A DNA stretch of 64,000 nucleotides from Mycobacterium montefiorense (GCF_003112775.1 NZ_BFCH01000028.1:1-64000), one strand, 5' to 3'; counted from the first letter of the stretch, positions 8,133-16,720 are shown. Numbers and translations: made by a program. Notes: generated by a model not told the origin, from the sequence alone.

Positions 8133-8224
8133 TGGAGTCTCCTTTGTCCAGCCCGGTCACGTGTTTAGCCTGGTCAACCACGTGGTATTGGCATTCTCTT
8201 TTTTTGCAAGTACGTTATTCACCG

Positions 8225-9802
8225 ATGGATAATACGGCCCACACTCCCTCCGGTATCCCGCTGCAGCCCGTATACGGGCCGGCGGATAGGAGCGCGGAGC
8301 CTCCGGCGCCCGGGGAGTTCCCCTTCACGCGGGGCAACTTCGCGTCCGGCTATCGCGGCAAGCTGTGGACGTTCCGGCAGTACTCCGGCTTCGGCACCGC
8401 TGAGGAGTCCAACCGCCGCTACCGGTACCTGCTCGACCAGGGCGGAACAGGGCTGTCAGTCGCGCTCGACCTGCCCACCCAGTGCGGGTACGACTCCGAC
8501 GATCCGGAGTTCGGCGAGGAGGTCGGCCGGGTCGGTGTCGCGGTCGACACCCTGGCCGACTTCGAGATCTTGTTCGACGGCATTCCGCTGGACAAGCTCA
8601 GCACCAGCATGACGATCAACGGAACGGCGGCGATCCTGCTGGCGTTCTACGTCGCCGCCGCCGAGAAAAAGGGCATACCGCGGGCGAAGCTCACCGGAAC
8701 CATCCAGAACGACATCCTCAAGGAGTACGCCTCGCGCGGCACCTGGATCTGGCCGCCGGAGCCGTCGCTGCGATTGATCGCCGACACCATCGAGTTCTGC
8801 GCGGCCGAAGTGCCGAGGTTCAACGCTATTTCGGTGGCCGGTGCGCATTTCCGCGATGCAGGAGCCAACGCGGTACAGGAGATGGCGTTCACCCTGGCCG
8901 ACGGGGTGACCTATTGCGACACCGTGGTGGAGCGCGGCCGCATGACGATCGACCAATTCGCACCCCAGATCTCGTTCTTCTTCTACACGCACGGAGACTT
9001 CTTCGAGGAGATCGCCAAATACCGTGCGGGGCGCCGACGTTGGGCGACCATCGTGCAGGAGCGCTACGGGGCGACGACGGCCAAGGCGGCAATGTTTCGC
9101 TTTGGCTGCGTCTGTGGCGGTGCATCGCTGTACGCGCCGCAGGCCCATAACAACATCGTCCGGGTGGCCTACGAGGCGATGGCCGCGGTGCTGGGCGGTG
9201 TCCAGTCGATGTTCACCGCGGCCTGGGACGAGCCGTTCGCCCTGCCCACCGAGGAAACCACCACGCTGGCGCTGCGCACCCAGCAGATCCTGGCGCACGA
9301 AACCGGCGTGGGCAGCGTCGCCGACCCGCTGGGCGGATCGTATTTCGTCGAGGCGCTCACCGACGCCACCGAGGCTCGCATCATCGAGATCATGTCCGAC
9401 CTCGAGCGGCACGGCGGAATGGTCCATGCCATCGAGGACGGCTACTTGCAGGGCTTGATCGCCGACGAAGCCTTCAAGATGCATCAGGACGTCGAAGCCG
9501 GCAGCCGACCGGTCGTCGGGGTCAATCGGTTCGTGACCGAGGAGCCGGCACACGACGTCGTCAGCTACGAGCTCGACGCCGAGGGACGCGACCTGCAGCT
9601 CAAGCGATTGTCCAAGGTAAAGGCCGAAAGGGATTCGGCTGCAGTGCAATCCTGCCTTGCGGCACTGTCGCGCTCTGCCGAGGGAGACGACAACCTGATG
9701 CACAAGCTGATCGACTGCGCCAACGCCTACTGCACGATAGGGGAAATGGTCTCCGCACTCAAAGCGGTGTGGGGCGAATTCCAGCAACCGGTGGTGTTCT
9801 AA
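8225..9802 (+). CDS. B12-dependent acyl-CoA mutase, large (catalytic) subunit
   Basis: This 525-aa protein is the TIM-barrel half of a methylmalonyl-CoA-mutase-type enzyme without its B12 domain, which is the next gene. Family blocks are clear: WTFRQYSGFGTAEESNRRY, GLSVALDLPTQCGYDSDDP, SMTINGTAAILLAFYVAAAE, GTIQNDILKEYASRGTWIWPP and DPLGGSYFVEALTD. Using P. shermanii mutase numbering from memory, Tyr89 and Arg207 (carboxylate recognition) are kept as Tyr53 and Arg171. Tyr243 is Ala207, His328 is Gly294 and Gln330 is Val296. The retained Arg argues against isobutyryl-CoA or 2-hydroxyisobutyryl-CoA as substrate (those enzymes have Gln), and the other changes suggest an enlarged, different pocket. 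ATG 8225 was chosen because homology begins there. No strong ribosome site is visible. Confidence 0.85.
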   Translation: MDNTAHTPSGIPLQPVYGPADRSAEPPAPGEFPFTRGNFASGYRGKLWTFRQYSGFGTAEESNRRYRYLLDQGGTGLSVALDLPTQCGYDSDDPEFGEEVGRVGVAVDTLADFEILFDGIPLDKLSTSMTINGTAAILLAFYVAAAEKKGIPRAKLTGTIQNDILKEYASRGTWIWPPEPSLRLIADTIEFCAAEVPRFNAISVAGAHFRDAGANAVQEMAFTLADGVTYCDTVVERGRMTIDQFAPQISFFFYTHGDFFEEIAKYRAGRRRWATIVQERYGATTAKAAMFRFGCVCGGASLYAPQAHNNIVRVAYEAMAAVLGGVQSMFTAAWDEPFALPTEETTTLALRTQQILAHETGVGSVADPLGGSYFVEALTDATEARIIEIMSDLERHGGMVHAIEDGYLQGLIADEAFKMHQDVEAGSRPVVGVNRFVTEEPAHDVVSYELDAEGRDLQLKRLSKVKAERDSAAVQSCLAALSRSAEGDDNLMHKLIDCANAYCTIGEMVSALKAVWGEFQQPVVF

Positions 9803-10243
9803 ATGGCGGTGCGAGTTCTGGTGGCCAAACCCGGCCTCGACGGACACGACCGCGGCGCCAAGATCGTCGCACGCACGTTGCGCGACGCCGGATTCGAGGT
9901 CATCTACACCGGTATCCGGCAGCGCATCGAGGACATCGCCTCCATCGCGGTCCAGGAAGACGTCGCCGTCGTCGGCCTGAGCATCCTGTCTGGCGCGCAT
10001 CTGGCGCTCACCGCCCGGACCGTCGAAGCGTTGCGCGCCGCCGACGCCGCGGACATCGCCGTCGTCGTCGGTGGAACCATCCCGCACGCCGACGTGTCCA
10101 AGCTGCTCTCCGCCGGTGCCGCTGCGGTATTCCCCACCGGGACACCGCTGGACAACCTGGTGCGCGAAATCCGCGCACTCACCGGCACGGAGGAAGTTGA
10201 ACCGATGCAACCCGCCACGGAGGAACCATGCGCGTCGGAGTGA
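9803..10243 (+). CDS. B12-binding small subunit of the acyl-CoA mutase
   Basis: This 146-aa protein is a stand-alone cobalamin-binding domain. It has the base-off/His-on motif DGHDRG (residues 13-18, His15 the cobalt ligand), the LSILSG loop (SxL) and VVGGTIP (GG motif). Its ATG directly follows the stop of the large subunit, as in split mutases (IcmA/IcmB, HcmA/HcmB types). The C-terminal tail overlaps the next gene by 16 bases. With the large subunit it should rearrange the carbon skeleton of an acyl-CoA thioester. Confidence 0.92.
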   Translation: MAVRVLVAKPGLDGHDRGAKIVARTLRDAGFEVIYTGIRQRIEDIASIAVQEDVAVVGLSILSGAHLALTARTVEALRAADAADIAVVVGGTIPHADVSKLLSAGAAAVFPTGTPLDNLVREIRALTGTEEVEPMQPATEEPCASE

Positions 10244-11184
10244 TGATCGGCGCCGAGCGTGGCGATATGGCCCGCAAGGTGGACAAACTGGCCTCCGATA
10301 TCAAATGGGCCGAAGCTGCGGGTCTGGACACCGCTTGGATGCCGCAGGTGCCCAACGACTTCGACTGCCTGACCATGGTGTCGTTGATGGCCGCGCACAG
10401 CTCGCGCATCGAGCTGGGGACCGCGGTGGTGCCGTTGCAAGCTCAGCATCCGATCGCCCTTGCCCGCCAGGCACTCTCGACGCATGCGGTGGCCGCTGGG
10501 CGGTTGGCACTGGGTGTCGGGCCGTCACACCATTGGATCATCCGGGACATGCTCGGCTTGCCATACGAGAAGCCTGCCGCCTACACCCGTGACTACCTGC
10601 AGGTGCTCAACAGCGCGATTGCCGGTCCGGGGTCGGTTGACGTCGAGAACGATTCGTTCACGGTGCATAACCCGATGGCGATCGGCGCCGATACCCCGAT
10701 GCCGGTGCTGATCGCCGCGCTGGGACCGGTGATGCTGCAGATTGCCGGTGAACTCGCCGACGGCACGGTGTTGTGGATGGCTGACGAGCGCGCGATCGGC
10801 GATCACATCGCGCCGAAGATCACCAAGGCCGCCGCGGATGCCGGTCGGCCTGCGCCGCGGATCGTCGCGGGCATACCGGTATGCCTTTGTGCGCCTGCAC
10901 AAGTCGATGCGGCCAAGGAGCGGGCCAACCGTATCTTGGGTGAGGCCGAGGTGTCGCCCAACTACCAGCGCTTGCTCGACCGTGGGGATGCGCGCGATGT
11001 CGGCGATCTGTGTGCGGCCGGTGACTCGGAACAGATTCTGTCGCGATTCCGCTCTTTCGCCGACGCCGGCGTGACCGACCTGTCGGTGCGCCTGCTGCCC
11101 ATCGGGGAAAACCGCGATGAACTGATCGCCTCCAAGCGCCGGACGCGTGAGATGATCGCGGCGCTCGCAACGGAACTGCGGTGA
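10228..11184 (+). CDS. LLM-class flavin/F420-dependent oxidoreductase
   Basis: This 318-aa luciferase-like TIM-barrel protein begins MRVGVMIGAERGD. It shows AEAAGLDTAWMPQVPNDFD, the strand IELGTAVVPLQAQHPIALARQA, RLALGVGPSHHWIIRDMLGLPYEKP and IAALGPVMLQIAGELADGT. The pattern fits the F420-dependent branch common in mycobacteria. It overlaps the B12 subunit by 16 bases and its stop overlaps the GTG of the CoA-transferase, so the four genes form one translationally coupled operon. It may oxidise or reduce an intermediate made or used by the mutase; the substrate is unknown. Confidence 0.85.
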   Translation: MRVGVMIGAERGDMARKVDKLASDIKWAEAAGLDTAWMPQVPNDFDCLTMVSLMAAHSSRIELGTAVVPLQAQHPIALARQALSTHAVAAGRLALGVGPSHHWIIRDMLGLPYEKPAAYTRDYLQVLNSAIAGPGSVDVENDSFTVHNPMAIGADTPMPVLIAALGPVMLQIAGELADGTVLWMADERAIGDHIAPKITKAAADAGRPAPRIVAGIPVCLCAPAQVDAAKERANRILGEAEVSPNYQRLLDRGDARDVGDLCAAGDSEQILSRFRSFADAGVTDLSVRLLPIGENRDELIASKRRTREMIAALATELR

Positions 11185-12215
11185 CTTCCCGGGGACCGCT
11201 CGCGGGAATACGGATCCTTGAGGTCGGCACTATGCTGGCCGGACCTTATGCCACGATGCTGCTCGCCGATCTCGGTGCCGAGGTCACCAAGATCGAACCC
11301 CGCGGAGGCGAGATCTCGCGCGGTGTCGGGCCCTCTTATTTCGCCAGCCTCAACCGAAACAAGTCCAGCATCTGCCTAGACCTGAATTCCGATGCGGGAC
11401 AGCAGCGCCTGGGCGATCTGGTATCGGAATCCCATGCGCTGCTGGTGAACCTGAAACCGTCGGCCATCCGTCGCCTGGGGCTCACCTACGACCAGTTGCG
11501 GCGGCACAACGAACGGATCGTCTGCGTCGCAATCACCGGCTTCGGCCTGCACGGCGGCGACGACCCGGCCTTCGACTATGTGGTTCAGGCCGGCTACGGT
11601 ATCGCTGCTCTGACCGGCGATCCGGACGGCCCGCCGACGCTGCCGGGCTACTCGTCAGCCGACAACTCCACCGGAATGACCGCGGCACTGGGACTTTTAG
11701 CCAAGATCGTTTCGGGAACCGGCGGGCAAGTCGATGTGTCGCTGCGCGACGTCATGCTCTCGCAGCTGAACTATCACGCGTCGGCCTACCTGAACAGCGG
11801 CGTCGAGCCGCAGCGCAGACCGAACGGTGCACACTCGTATTACGTCCCAGCCCAGCTCTTTCCGACCTCCGACGGATATCTGGCGCTGTTCATCACCCAC
11901 GATGGATTTTGGAAATCCTTTGCCACCGAAGCGGGTATCGGCGGTTTCGACACCATGGCCGAACGGGTGGCCCGCCGCGACGAGGTGCTCGCCGTCGTCA
12001 CCGCGATGCTGGCGACCGACACCGCGGCGAGCTGGGAACGACGGCTGCGCCCCCTGGGCGTGCCCGCCGCGGCGGTACGGACGCTGCCCGAGGCCCTCAA
12101 AGCAACGCCGGAAGTGATTGTCACGGCCGGCGATTTCCGCCTAGTCGGCTCTCCGATCCACGTCTCCGGATATCAGCCCGAGTACCGACCGCCCCCGGAT
12201 CTGCCGCAGGCCTAA
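11181..12215 (+). CDS. CaiB/BaiF family (class III) CoA-transferase
   Basis: This 344-aa protein starts at a GTG that overlaps the preceding stop (GTGA). Features are RILEVGTMLAGPYATMLLADLGAEVTKIEP at the N-terminus and the catalytic aspartate in the D-x-x-x-G motif (Asp161, SADNSTG). Class III enzymes transfer CoA between carboxylic acids through aspartyl-CoA. It is the last gene of the mutase operon and is followed by the hairpin at 12234-12279. It likely activates an acid to its CoA ester for the mutase branch. Confidence 0.88.
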   Translation: MTSRGPLAGIRILEVGTMLAGPYATMLLADLGAEVTKIEPRGGEISRGVGPSYFASLNRNKSSICLDLNSDAGQQRLGDLVSESHALLVNLKPSAIRRLGLTYDQLRRHNERIVCVAITGFGLHGGDDPAFDYVVQAGYGIAALTGDPDGPPTLPGYSSADNSTGMTAALGLLAKIVSGTGGQVDVSLRDVMLSQLNYHASAYLNSGVEPQRRPNGAHSYYVPAQLFPTSDGYLALFITHDGFWKSFATEAGIGGFDTMAERVARRDEVLAVVTAMLATDTAASWERRLRPLGVPAAAVRTLPEALKATPEVIVTAGDFRLVGSPIHVSGYQPEYRPPPDLPQA

Positions 12216-12233
12216 CCCCCATTGCCGCCGAGT

Positions 12234-12279
12234 GTGACGGTGCAGTCACATTCGGCCGCCAACGTGACTGCACCGTCAC
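12234..12279. terminator. Hairpin repeat between convergent genes
   Basis: GTGACGGTGCAGTCAC (12234-12249) and its exact reverse complement GTGACTGCACCGTCAC (12264-12279) flank a 14-base loop. The element lies between the convergent CoA-transferase and amidohydrolase genes and could end transcription from both sides. No U-tract follows. A closely related hairpin is at 40974-41033, so this is also a small dispersed repeat. Confidence 0.6.
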
Positions 12280-12298
12280 GTTCGGCGTCAGGCGGCCG

Positions 12299-13564
12299 CT
12301 ACCGCACTGCGGCGGCTTGCTTCTGCTGGTAGAGCTGTGCCCACTCGGCACGCGGCCGGATGGATACATCCACGTCAGTCGCGTTGGCACGCAGGGCTTT
12401 AACGGTTGCTTGCTCACGCGGTGTGCGGGCGAACGGATCCCAGCCGAAGAATCGGCAGGCGTTACCCCAGGTGATCTTGTTGATGTCGGAGTCGTCGGCG
12501 CCGGCGCCATTCAGCTCGGCCAGCACCTGCTCGGGCGCGTCGGGCCAGAAGCAGTCCGAATGCGGGTAGTCGCACTCCCAGGCGATGATGTCGATGCCGA
12601 TCTCGTGGCGCAGCTTCAACGAAGTCTTGTCGGTGACGTAGCAGGCCAGCGAGTGCTCGCGGAACACGTCGCTGGGCAGCTTGTCGCCGAAGTCGCGGCG
12701 TAGCCACTTCTGGTTCGTGTAGTGGCGGTCGCTGCGGTCCAGATAGAACGGAATCCAGCCGATGCCGCCTTCGGAGAAGGCGAACTTCAGATCGGGGTAG
12801 CTGCGCATCGCGGGGCCCCACAGCAGATCCTGCGCACACATTGCCGACACCTGTGTCGCCAGAATGATCATGTTGTCGATCGGCGCGTTGGGGGCCATGC
12901 TGATCGCGCCGAATCCGGTGCCGATGTGCAGACACATCACCACGTTCTGTTCGGACAGGGTGCGGAATACCGGGCCCCAGTAGTCGTCGTCGTGGTAGCT
13001 CGGAAGTCCTTCCAGGTGAGGCAGTTCCGGCATGGTGACCGCCCGGCAGCCCTTGGCGGCTACCCGGCGGATCTCGGCGCTCATGGCCTCCGGATTCCAC
13101 GTCGGCAGAATGGCGATGGGGATGAATCGGTCTGGGTAGGAACCGGCCCACTCGTCGATGTGCCAGTCGTTATATGCCGACACCATCACCAGCGTCGCCT
13201 CCTCGCGGTGCATATTGAGGTGACGAGCCGAGAACCCGGTGAACGTCGGGAAGCACATCGACGCGAGGATGCCGTTGCGGTCCATATCGCGAACGCGTTC
13301 GTGAACGTCGTAGACGCCAGGCCGCATTTCGGCGAAACCGGCTGGATCGCGGCCCCATTCCTCGGCCGGCCACGACACCACGGCGTTCAGTCCACTCACG
13401 CCCTGCGGCCTGCCCTGGTACATCCACTGGTCGACGCCCTTGTCGTCAACCACGACGATCGGGGCCTCGGGCTTGTACTTGGCGGGCACGTGACGCAGGA
13501 ACATGTCCGGCGGCTCGACCACGTGGTCGTCAATGCTCACCAGGATCAGGTCGTCGACATCCAT
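12299..13564 (-). CDS. Amidohydrolase family 2 protein (ACMSD-like TIM barrel)
   Basis: This 421-aa metal-dependent hydrolase/decarboxylase starts MDVDDLILVSIDDHVVEPPD; the SIDDHVVEPP block is the family's first metal-site strand. Later motifs are GILASMCFPTF, AYNDWHIDEW, VVMCLHIGTGFG (metal His), FAFSEGGIGWIPFYLDR and IAWECDYPHSDCFWP (metal Asp). ATG 13564 has AGAGGAAA upstream and fits relatives. Family members decarboxylate or hydrolyse ring-derived acids. It forms an operon with the EthD-like and ferredoxin genes, and a close paralogue lies at 61487-62785. Both operons carry the GAGAAT-N3-ATTCTC type of site, so they likely serve one pathway. Confidence 0.85.
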   Translation of the reverse strand: MDVDDLILVSIDDHVVEPPDMFLRHVPAKYKPEAPIVVVDDKGVDQWMYQGRPQGVSGLNAVVSWPAEEWGRDPAGFAEMRPGVYDVHERVRDMDRNGILASMCFPTFTGFSARHLNMHREEATLVMVSAYNDWHIDEWAGSYPDRFIPIAILPTWNPEAMSAEIRRVAAKGCRAVTMPELPHLEGLPSYHDDDYWGPVFRTLSEQNVVMCLHIGTGFGAISMAPNAPIDNMIILATQVSAMCAQDLLWGPAMRSYPDLKFAFSEGGIGWIPFYLDRSDRHYTNQKWLRRDFGDKLPSDVFREHSLACYVTDKTSLKLRHEIGIDIIAWECDYPHSDCFWPDAPEQVLAELNGAGADDSDINKITWGNACRFFGWDPFARTPREQATVKALRANATDVDVSIRPRAEWAQLYQQKQAAAVR

Positions 13565-13604
13565 CAAGCTTTCCTCTCCCACACAGCGGCGCAGCCGAAT
13601 TCGG

Positions 13605-13928
13605 CTACCCGTCGCACTCGGTCGTCGTTTCCAGCAGTCGGGGGATCGGCGCGGGATCCAGCAGCAATGCATCGGACATGGTCAGCTGGCCGGCATTGGC
13701 GATCATGTTGTCCAGCACGGCCTGCAGGTTGTCGCCTTCGATTTCGTAGATGGCGACGTATGGCCCCTCGCCGTTGACCGGACGCAGCCGTCGCGCCGAG
13801 ACGAATCCGTCGAGGGCCACGAGTTCAGGCAGATGGACTTCGTCGTACCAGGTGTTGTACTCCCGGTCGCGTTCGGGCGAACTGGGCCGACTCTCCACGA
13901 GGATGATGCCCTTGGCCATCTTGGACAT
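13605..13928 (-). CDS. EthD/DUF4286-like small dimeric alpha-beta barrel protein
   Basis: This 107-aa protein contains YNTWYDEVHLPELVALDGFVSARRL, the hallmark of EthD-like ferredoxin-fold proteins found beside oxygenases and CoA pathways, followed by PYVAIYEIEGDN. ATG 13928 has AGAGG upstream. It lies between the ferredoxin and the amidohydrolase, 40 bases from the latter, and is probably cotranscribed with both. A role as a small isomerase or accessory protein is inferred from family and context only. Confidence 0.7.
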   Translation of the reverse strand: MSKMAKGIILVESRPSSPERDREYNTWYDEVHLPELVALDGFVSARRLRPVNGEGPYVAIYEIEGDNLQAVLDNMIANAGQLTMSDALLLDPAPIPRLLETTTECDG

Positions 13929-13949
13929 TTGGAGCCACCTCTTTCGTGA

Positions 13950-14252
13950 CTATTCGTAGCGCACCGTGACGGAATCCGTATCGGGTACGCCCTGGCACGT
14001 CAAAATGTAGCCGTCTTCCACTTCGTCGTCGTCGAGAGCGTCGTTAATCCGCATCGTCGCGTGCCCGCTCTCAAGGCGGGCCATGCACGTGCCACAGTTG
14101 CCGGCCTCGCAGTTGAACGGCGGATCCAGCCCCGCCCGGCGGGCACTCTCCAGGAGCGTCTCGCCGGCAACCAGGGGCACCGTTGCCCTCTTGCGGTCCA
14201 GGTAGATCGTCACCGTGCCGGGTTCGGCACCGTTCGATGTGGGATCTGCCAC
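13950..14252 (-). CDS. 2Fe-2S plant-type ferredoxin
   Basis: This 100-aa protein has the plant-type cluster motif FNCEAGNCGTCMARL (three Cys, C-x4-C-x2-C) and the fourth ligand in ILTCQG. It begins with GTG behind GGAG. It is the first gene of the minus-strand operon with the EthD-like protein and amidohydrolase, and is divergent from the CoA-ligase operon across the palindrome at 14339-14353. It should carry electrons to an oxygenase, possibly the Rieske enzyme at 59254-60531 or the P450, since no oxygenase is adjacent. Confidence 0.9.
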   Translation of the reverse strand: MADPTSNGAEPGTVTIYLDRKRATVPLVAGETLLESARRAGLDPPFNCEAGNCGTCMARLESGHATMRINDALDDDEVEDGYILTCQGVPDTDSVTVRYE

Positions 14253-14338
14253 CCTTGGAGTCTCCTCGATTGTCGCGGTGACCGCCGCGCGCTGGTCCCA
14301 TCGTGGGCGCCCCGCCCGTACTTGCGTTCTTCAGTATA

Positions 14339-14353
14339 GAGAATACTATTCTC
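14339..14353. promoter_or_regulatory. Operator GAGAAT-ACT-ATTCTC (regulon site 1)
   Basis: A perfect 6-3-6 palindrome lies between the divergent ferredoxin (start 14252) and acyl-CoA synthetase (start 14422) genes. The same arms and spacing recur at 20057, 52879, 53743 and 61090. Copy 53743 is identical over all 15 bases. Spacing and position suggest a TetR-type operator controlling both operons. Confidence 0.7.
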
Positions 14354-14421
14354 ACTAAGCGATAGCATCTTCTCTACTGCGCCGATGTCGGGTCAGCCTG
14401 GCCTGCGGGGAAGGACAGGAC

Positions 14422-15837
14422 GTGACCGAGCCGGCTGCGCTCGTGTTCGAGGAACGGCAATTCAGCCTGCCTCAGCTCGACACGCTAGCCAACAGTCTGG
14501 CCGCGGCCCTGCGCAAAAGCGGCGTCGTTGCGGGCCAGCGGGTTGCCGTCATGTCCTCCAACCGTCCGGAGTTCGTCGCCGTCCTGCTGGGCATCTGGCG
14601 CCTCGGTGCCACGGCGGTGCTGATCAGCCCCGCCTGGAAGCACGACGAGGTCGACCACGCGCTGGCGCTGACCAGCGCCAGCCACGCGGTCGGGGACCAT
14701 CCGGTGCTGGCCGGGCTGATGCCGATGCTGCACCTCGGCGACCCGGTCGCTCCCGTGGAGCAGATTCCGATGTCGCGGTTGCCGCGCGCCGACGCGGTGC
14801 TGGTGTTCAGTTCGGGCACCACCGGTTTACCGAAGGCCGTCCGGCACACCCACGCCGCCCTGGCCGATGCCGTGCGGCACTGGCGCGGTGCGCTGCAACT
14901 CACCCGGCAAGACCGGATTCAGGTCGCCACTCCGCCGTCGCACATCCTGGGCCTGCTCAACATCGTGACGGCGCTGCGCACCGGCGCCCAGCTGCGGCTA
15001 CATCCACGCTTCGACATCGACCGGATGCTGCATCACATCGAAAAAGACCGCATCACAATCGAAATGGCGGTCGCACCCATCGCGATGGCTATCGCCGCAC
15101 ACCCGACGCTGGAGTCATACGACCTGTCGTCGCTGCGCTTCATCATGTGGGGAGCGACGCCGGTCAGCGCCAGCGTCGCCGAGACCGTCACCCGGCGCAC
15201 CGGCGTCGGCTGGGTTCCGGCCTACGGCACCACGGAACTGCCTGTGATCGCCTGCAATCCGCCGGACAAGCCGCGGCTCGATACTGTCGGGCGCCCGGTG
15301 CCGGGGGTCCAGGTGCGGGTCATCTCGCTGCAGACCGGCCGGCCGGTCGGCCCGGGGGAGGTCGGCGAGATCCAGGCACGGTCGACCTCGCTGATGGCCG
15401 GTTATCTCCCGGCCGAGGCGACCGGTGAGGCGATGTGCGACGGCTGGTATCGCACCGGTGACGTCGGGTGCCTCGATGCCGACAATTGGCTGCGGATCAC
15501 CGACCGCCTCAAAGAGATGATCAAGGTGCGCGGGTTTCAAGTCGCGCCAGCCGAAATCGAGACGGTGTTGCACGATCATCCTGCCGTCAAAGACTGTGCT
15601 GTGTTTGGAGTTCCGGACGGGATCAACGGTGAAGCCGTCGTTGCCGCGGTCGCCACTGAGGCTCCCGGCGATATGGAAGCGGTCGCCGCCGACCTCACCG
15701 CTCGGGTGGACGAGAGGCTGGCCTCCTACAAACACCTGAGCCGGGTCGTGTTCGTGTCTGATATTCCTCGCCTGCCGTCGGGCAAGGTGCTGCGCCGAGT
15801 GCTGAAGGAGCGCTATGGATGTACGTCTGACAGCTGA
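14422..15837 (+). CDS. Acyl-CoA synthetase (AMP-forming, ANL superfamily)
   Basis: This 471-aa ligase begins with GTG behind GGAAGGACAGG. Motif A3 is VFSSGTTGLPKAV (about residues 132-144), A5 is PAYGTTELP, A7/A8 is GWYRTGDVGCLDADNWLRI and RLKEMIKVRGFQVAPAEIE, and the catalytic lysine is in LPSGKVLRR near the end. It is shorter than usual (500-550 aa) at its N-terminus. It activates a carboxylic acid to its CoA thioester. It heads an operon with two acyl-CoA dehydrogenases and an enoyl-CoA hydratase, overlapping the next gene by 23 bases, so the product probably enters beta-oxidation directly. Confidence 0.9.
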   Translation: MTEPAALVFEERQFSLPQLDTLANSLAAALRKSGVVAGQRVAVMSSNRPEFVAVLLGIWRLGATAVLISPAWKHDEVDHALALTSASHAVGDHPVLAGLMPMLHLGDPVAPVEQIPMSRLPRADAVLVFSSGTTGLPKAVRHTHAALADAVRHWRGALQLTRQDRIQVATPPSHILGLLNIVTALRTGAQLRLHPRFDIDRMLHHIEKDRITIEMAVAPIAMAIAAHPTLESYDLSSLRFIMWGATPVSASVAETVTRRTGVGWVPAYGTTELPVIACNPPDKPRLDTVGRPVPGVQVRVISLQTGRPVGPGEVGEIQARSTSLMAGYLPAEATGEAMCDGWYRTGDVGCLDADNWLRITDRLKEMIKVRGFQVAPAEIETVLHDHPAVKDCAVFGVPDGINGEAVVAAVATEAPGDMEAVAADLTARVDERLASYKHLSRVVFVSDIPRLPSGKVLRRVLKERYGCTSDS

Positions 15838-16720
15838 ACAGCAACAGTTGCGTGATGCCGCTGCGAAGCTGGCCGATGATCTGGGTCCAGCCACGGTTGC
15901 GGACCTCGCCGACGACAGTCGAATCGCACGTCTGGACAAGCAGATTGCGGCGACGGGCTTCAGGTCGCTGCGCTCGGACGGGGCATCCGGCGTCGAAGTC
16001 GCGATCGTCGCCGAGGAATTTGGCCGCCGGCTGGTCGATACGCCGTTCCTCGGCCCGGTGCTGGCCGACGACCTGGCACACCGCGTCGGTGCCGATGCCG
16101 ACGCGGCGACGGTTGCTGTGGATGACCGCGCGGTCGACGCGCGCGGTGCCCGGCGTGCCTTGTCGCTGTCCGGCAACACGGCGCTGGCCACGGAGCTGGG
16201 GGCCGTGCGCGACGGTGCCGACTTAACCAGAGCCGAAGCCGAATTGGGGGGATCTGGTGAGACACTCGGAGAGCTGCCCGACGAGGCAGCGGCCCGGTGG
16301 TACGCGCTGGCGCTGGTCACCACATCGGCGGACCTGGTCGGAATCGCCCGGGGCGCACAGGCCGTCGCCTGCGACTACGCGAAGATCCGCGAGCAGTACG
16401 GCAAGCAGATAGGTTCGTATCAAGCCATCGCTCACCTGCTGGCCGAAAGCCTTGCCCTAATTGAAGGTTCGGTCAGCGTGCTGCGGCATGCCGCGTGGGG
16501 TGTCGACGAACTTGAAGCCGCGCACGCCATCCGAGCCGCCCAAATCGCCAAGGTCTACTGCGCACGTGCCACCCGAACCGTGTGCGAGACCTCGGTTCAG
16601 GTACACGGCGGTATCGGCAATACCTGGGAGTGCATCGCGCATGTCTACTTGCGCCGCGCCCTGACATCGACAGAGCTGTGGCCCGTCACGTTGAAGGAGA
16701 TCGATCTTGGACTTTCGTGA
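15815..16720 (+). CDS. Acyl-CoA dehydrogenase, short beta-type subunit (FadE-like)
   Basis: At 301 aa this is short for the family. It begins MDVRLTAEQQQLRDAAAKLA and its C-terminal helical domain is clear: YAKIREQYGKQIGSYQAIAHLLAE and VQVHGGIGNTWECIAHVYLRRA. The middle beta domain is reduced and the FAD-contacting WITN-type strand is not evident. Such short proteins pair with a full subunit to form the alpha2beta2 dehydrogenases known from mycobacterial steroid side-chain and ring catabolism (ChsE1-ChsE2 type). The partner is the next gene, overlapping by 14 bases. Confidence 0.88.
   Translation: MDVRLTAEQQQLRDAAAKLADDLGPATVADLADDSRIARLDKQIAATGFRSLRSDGASGVEVAIVAEEFGRRLVDTPFLGPVLADDLAHRVGADADAATVAVDDRAVDARGARRALSLSGNTALATELGAVRDGADLTRAEAELGGSGETLGELPDEAAARWYALALVTTSADLVGIARGAQAVACDYAKIREQYGKQIGSYQAIAHLLAESLALIEGSVSVLRHAAWGVDELEAAHAIRAAQIAKVYCARATRTVCETSVQVHGGIGNTWECIAHVYLRRALTSTELWPVTLKEIDLGLS

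Noticed and set aside
8193..8198. A sixth full copy of the GAGAAT-N3-ATTCTC operator upstream of the mutase.
   Set aside because: Only the right half is present; the left half matches three of six bases, so it is mentioned but not listed as a site.
8133..8224. A cobalamin riboswitch before the B12 mutase.
   Set aside because: The 92-bp gap is too short and shows no B12-box; it holds only CACGTG motifs and an ATTCTC half-site.
8456..10210. A 584-codon open frame on the minus strand opposite the mutase genes.
   Set aside because: It mirrors two certain genes, has no recognisable motif and reflects codon bias.
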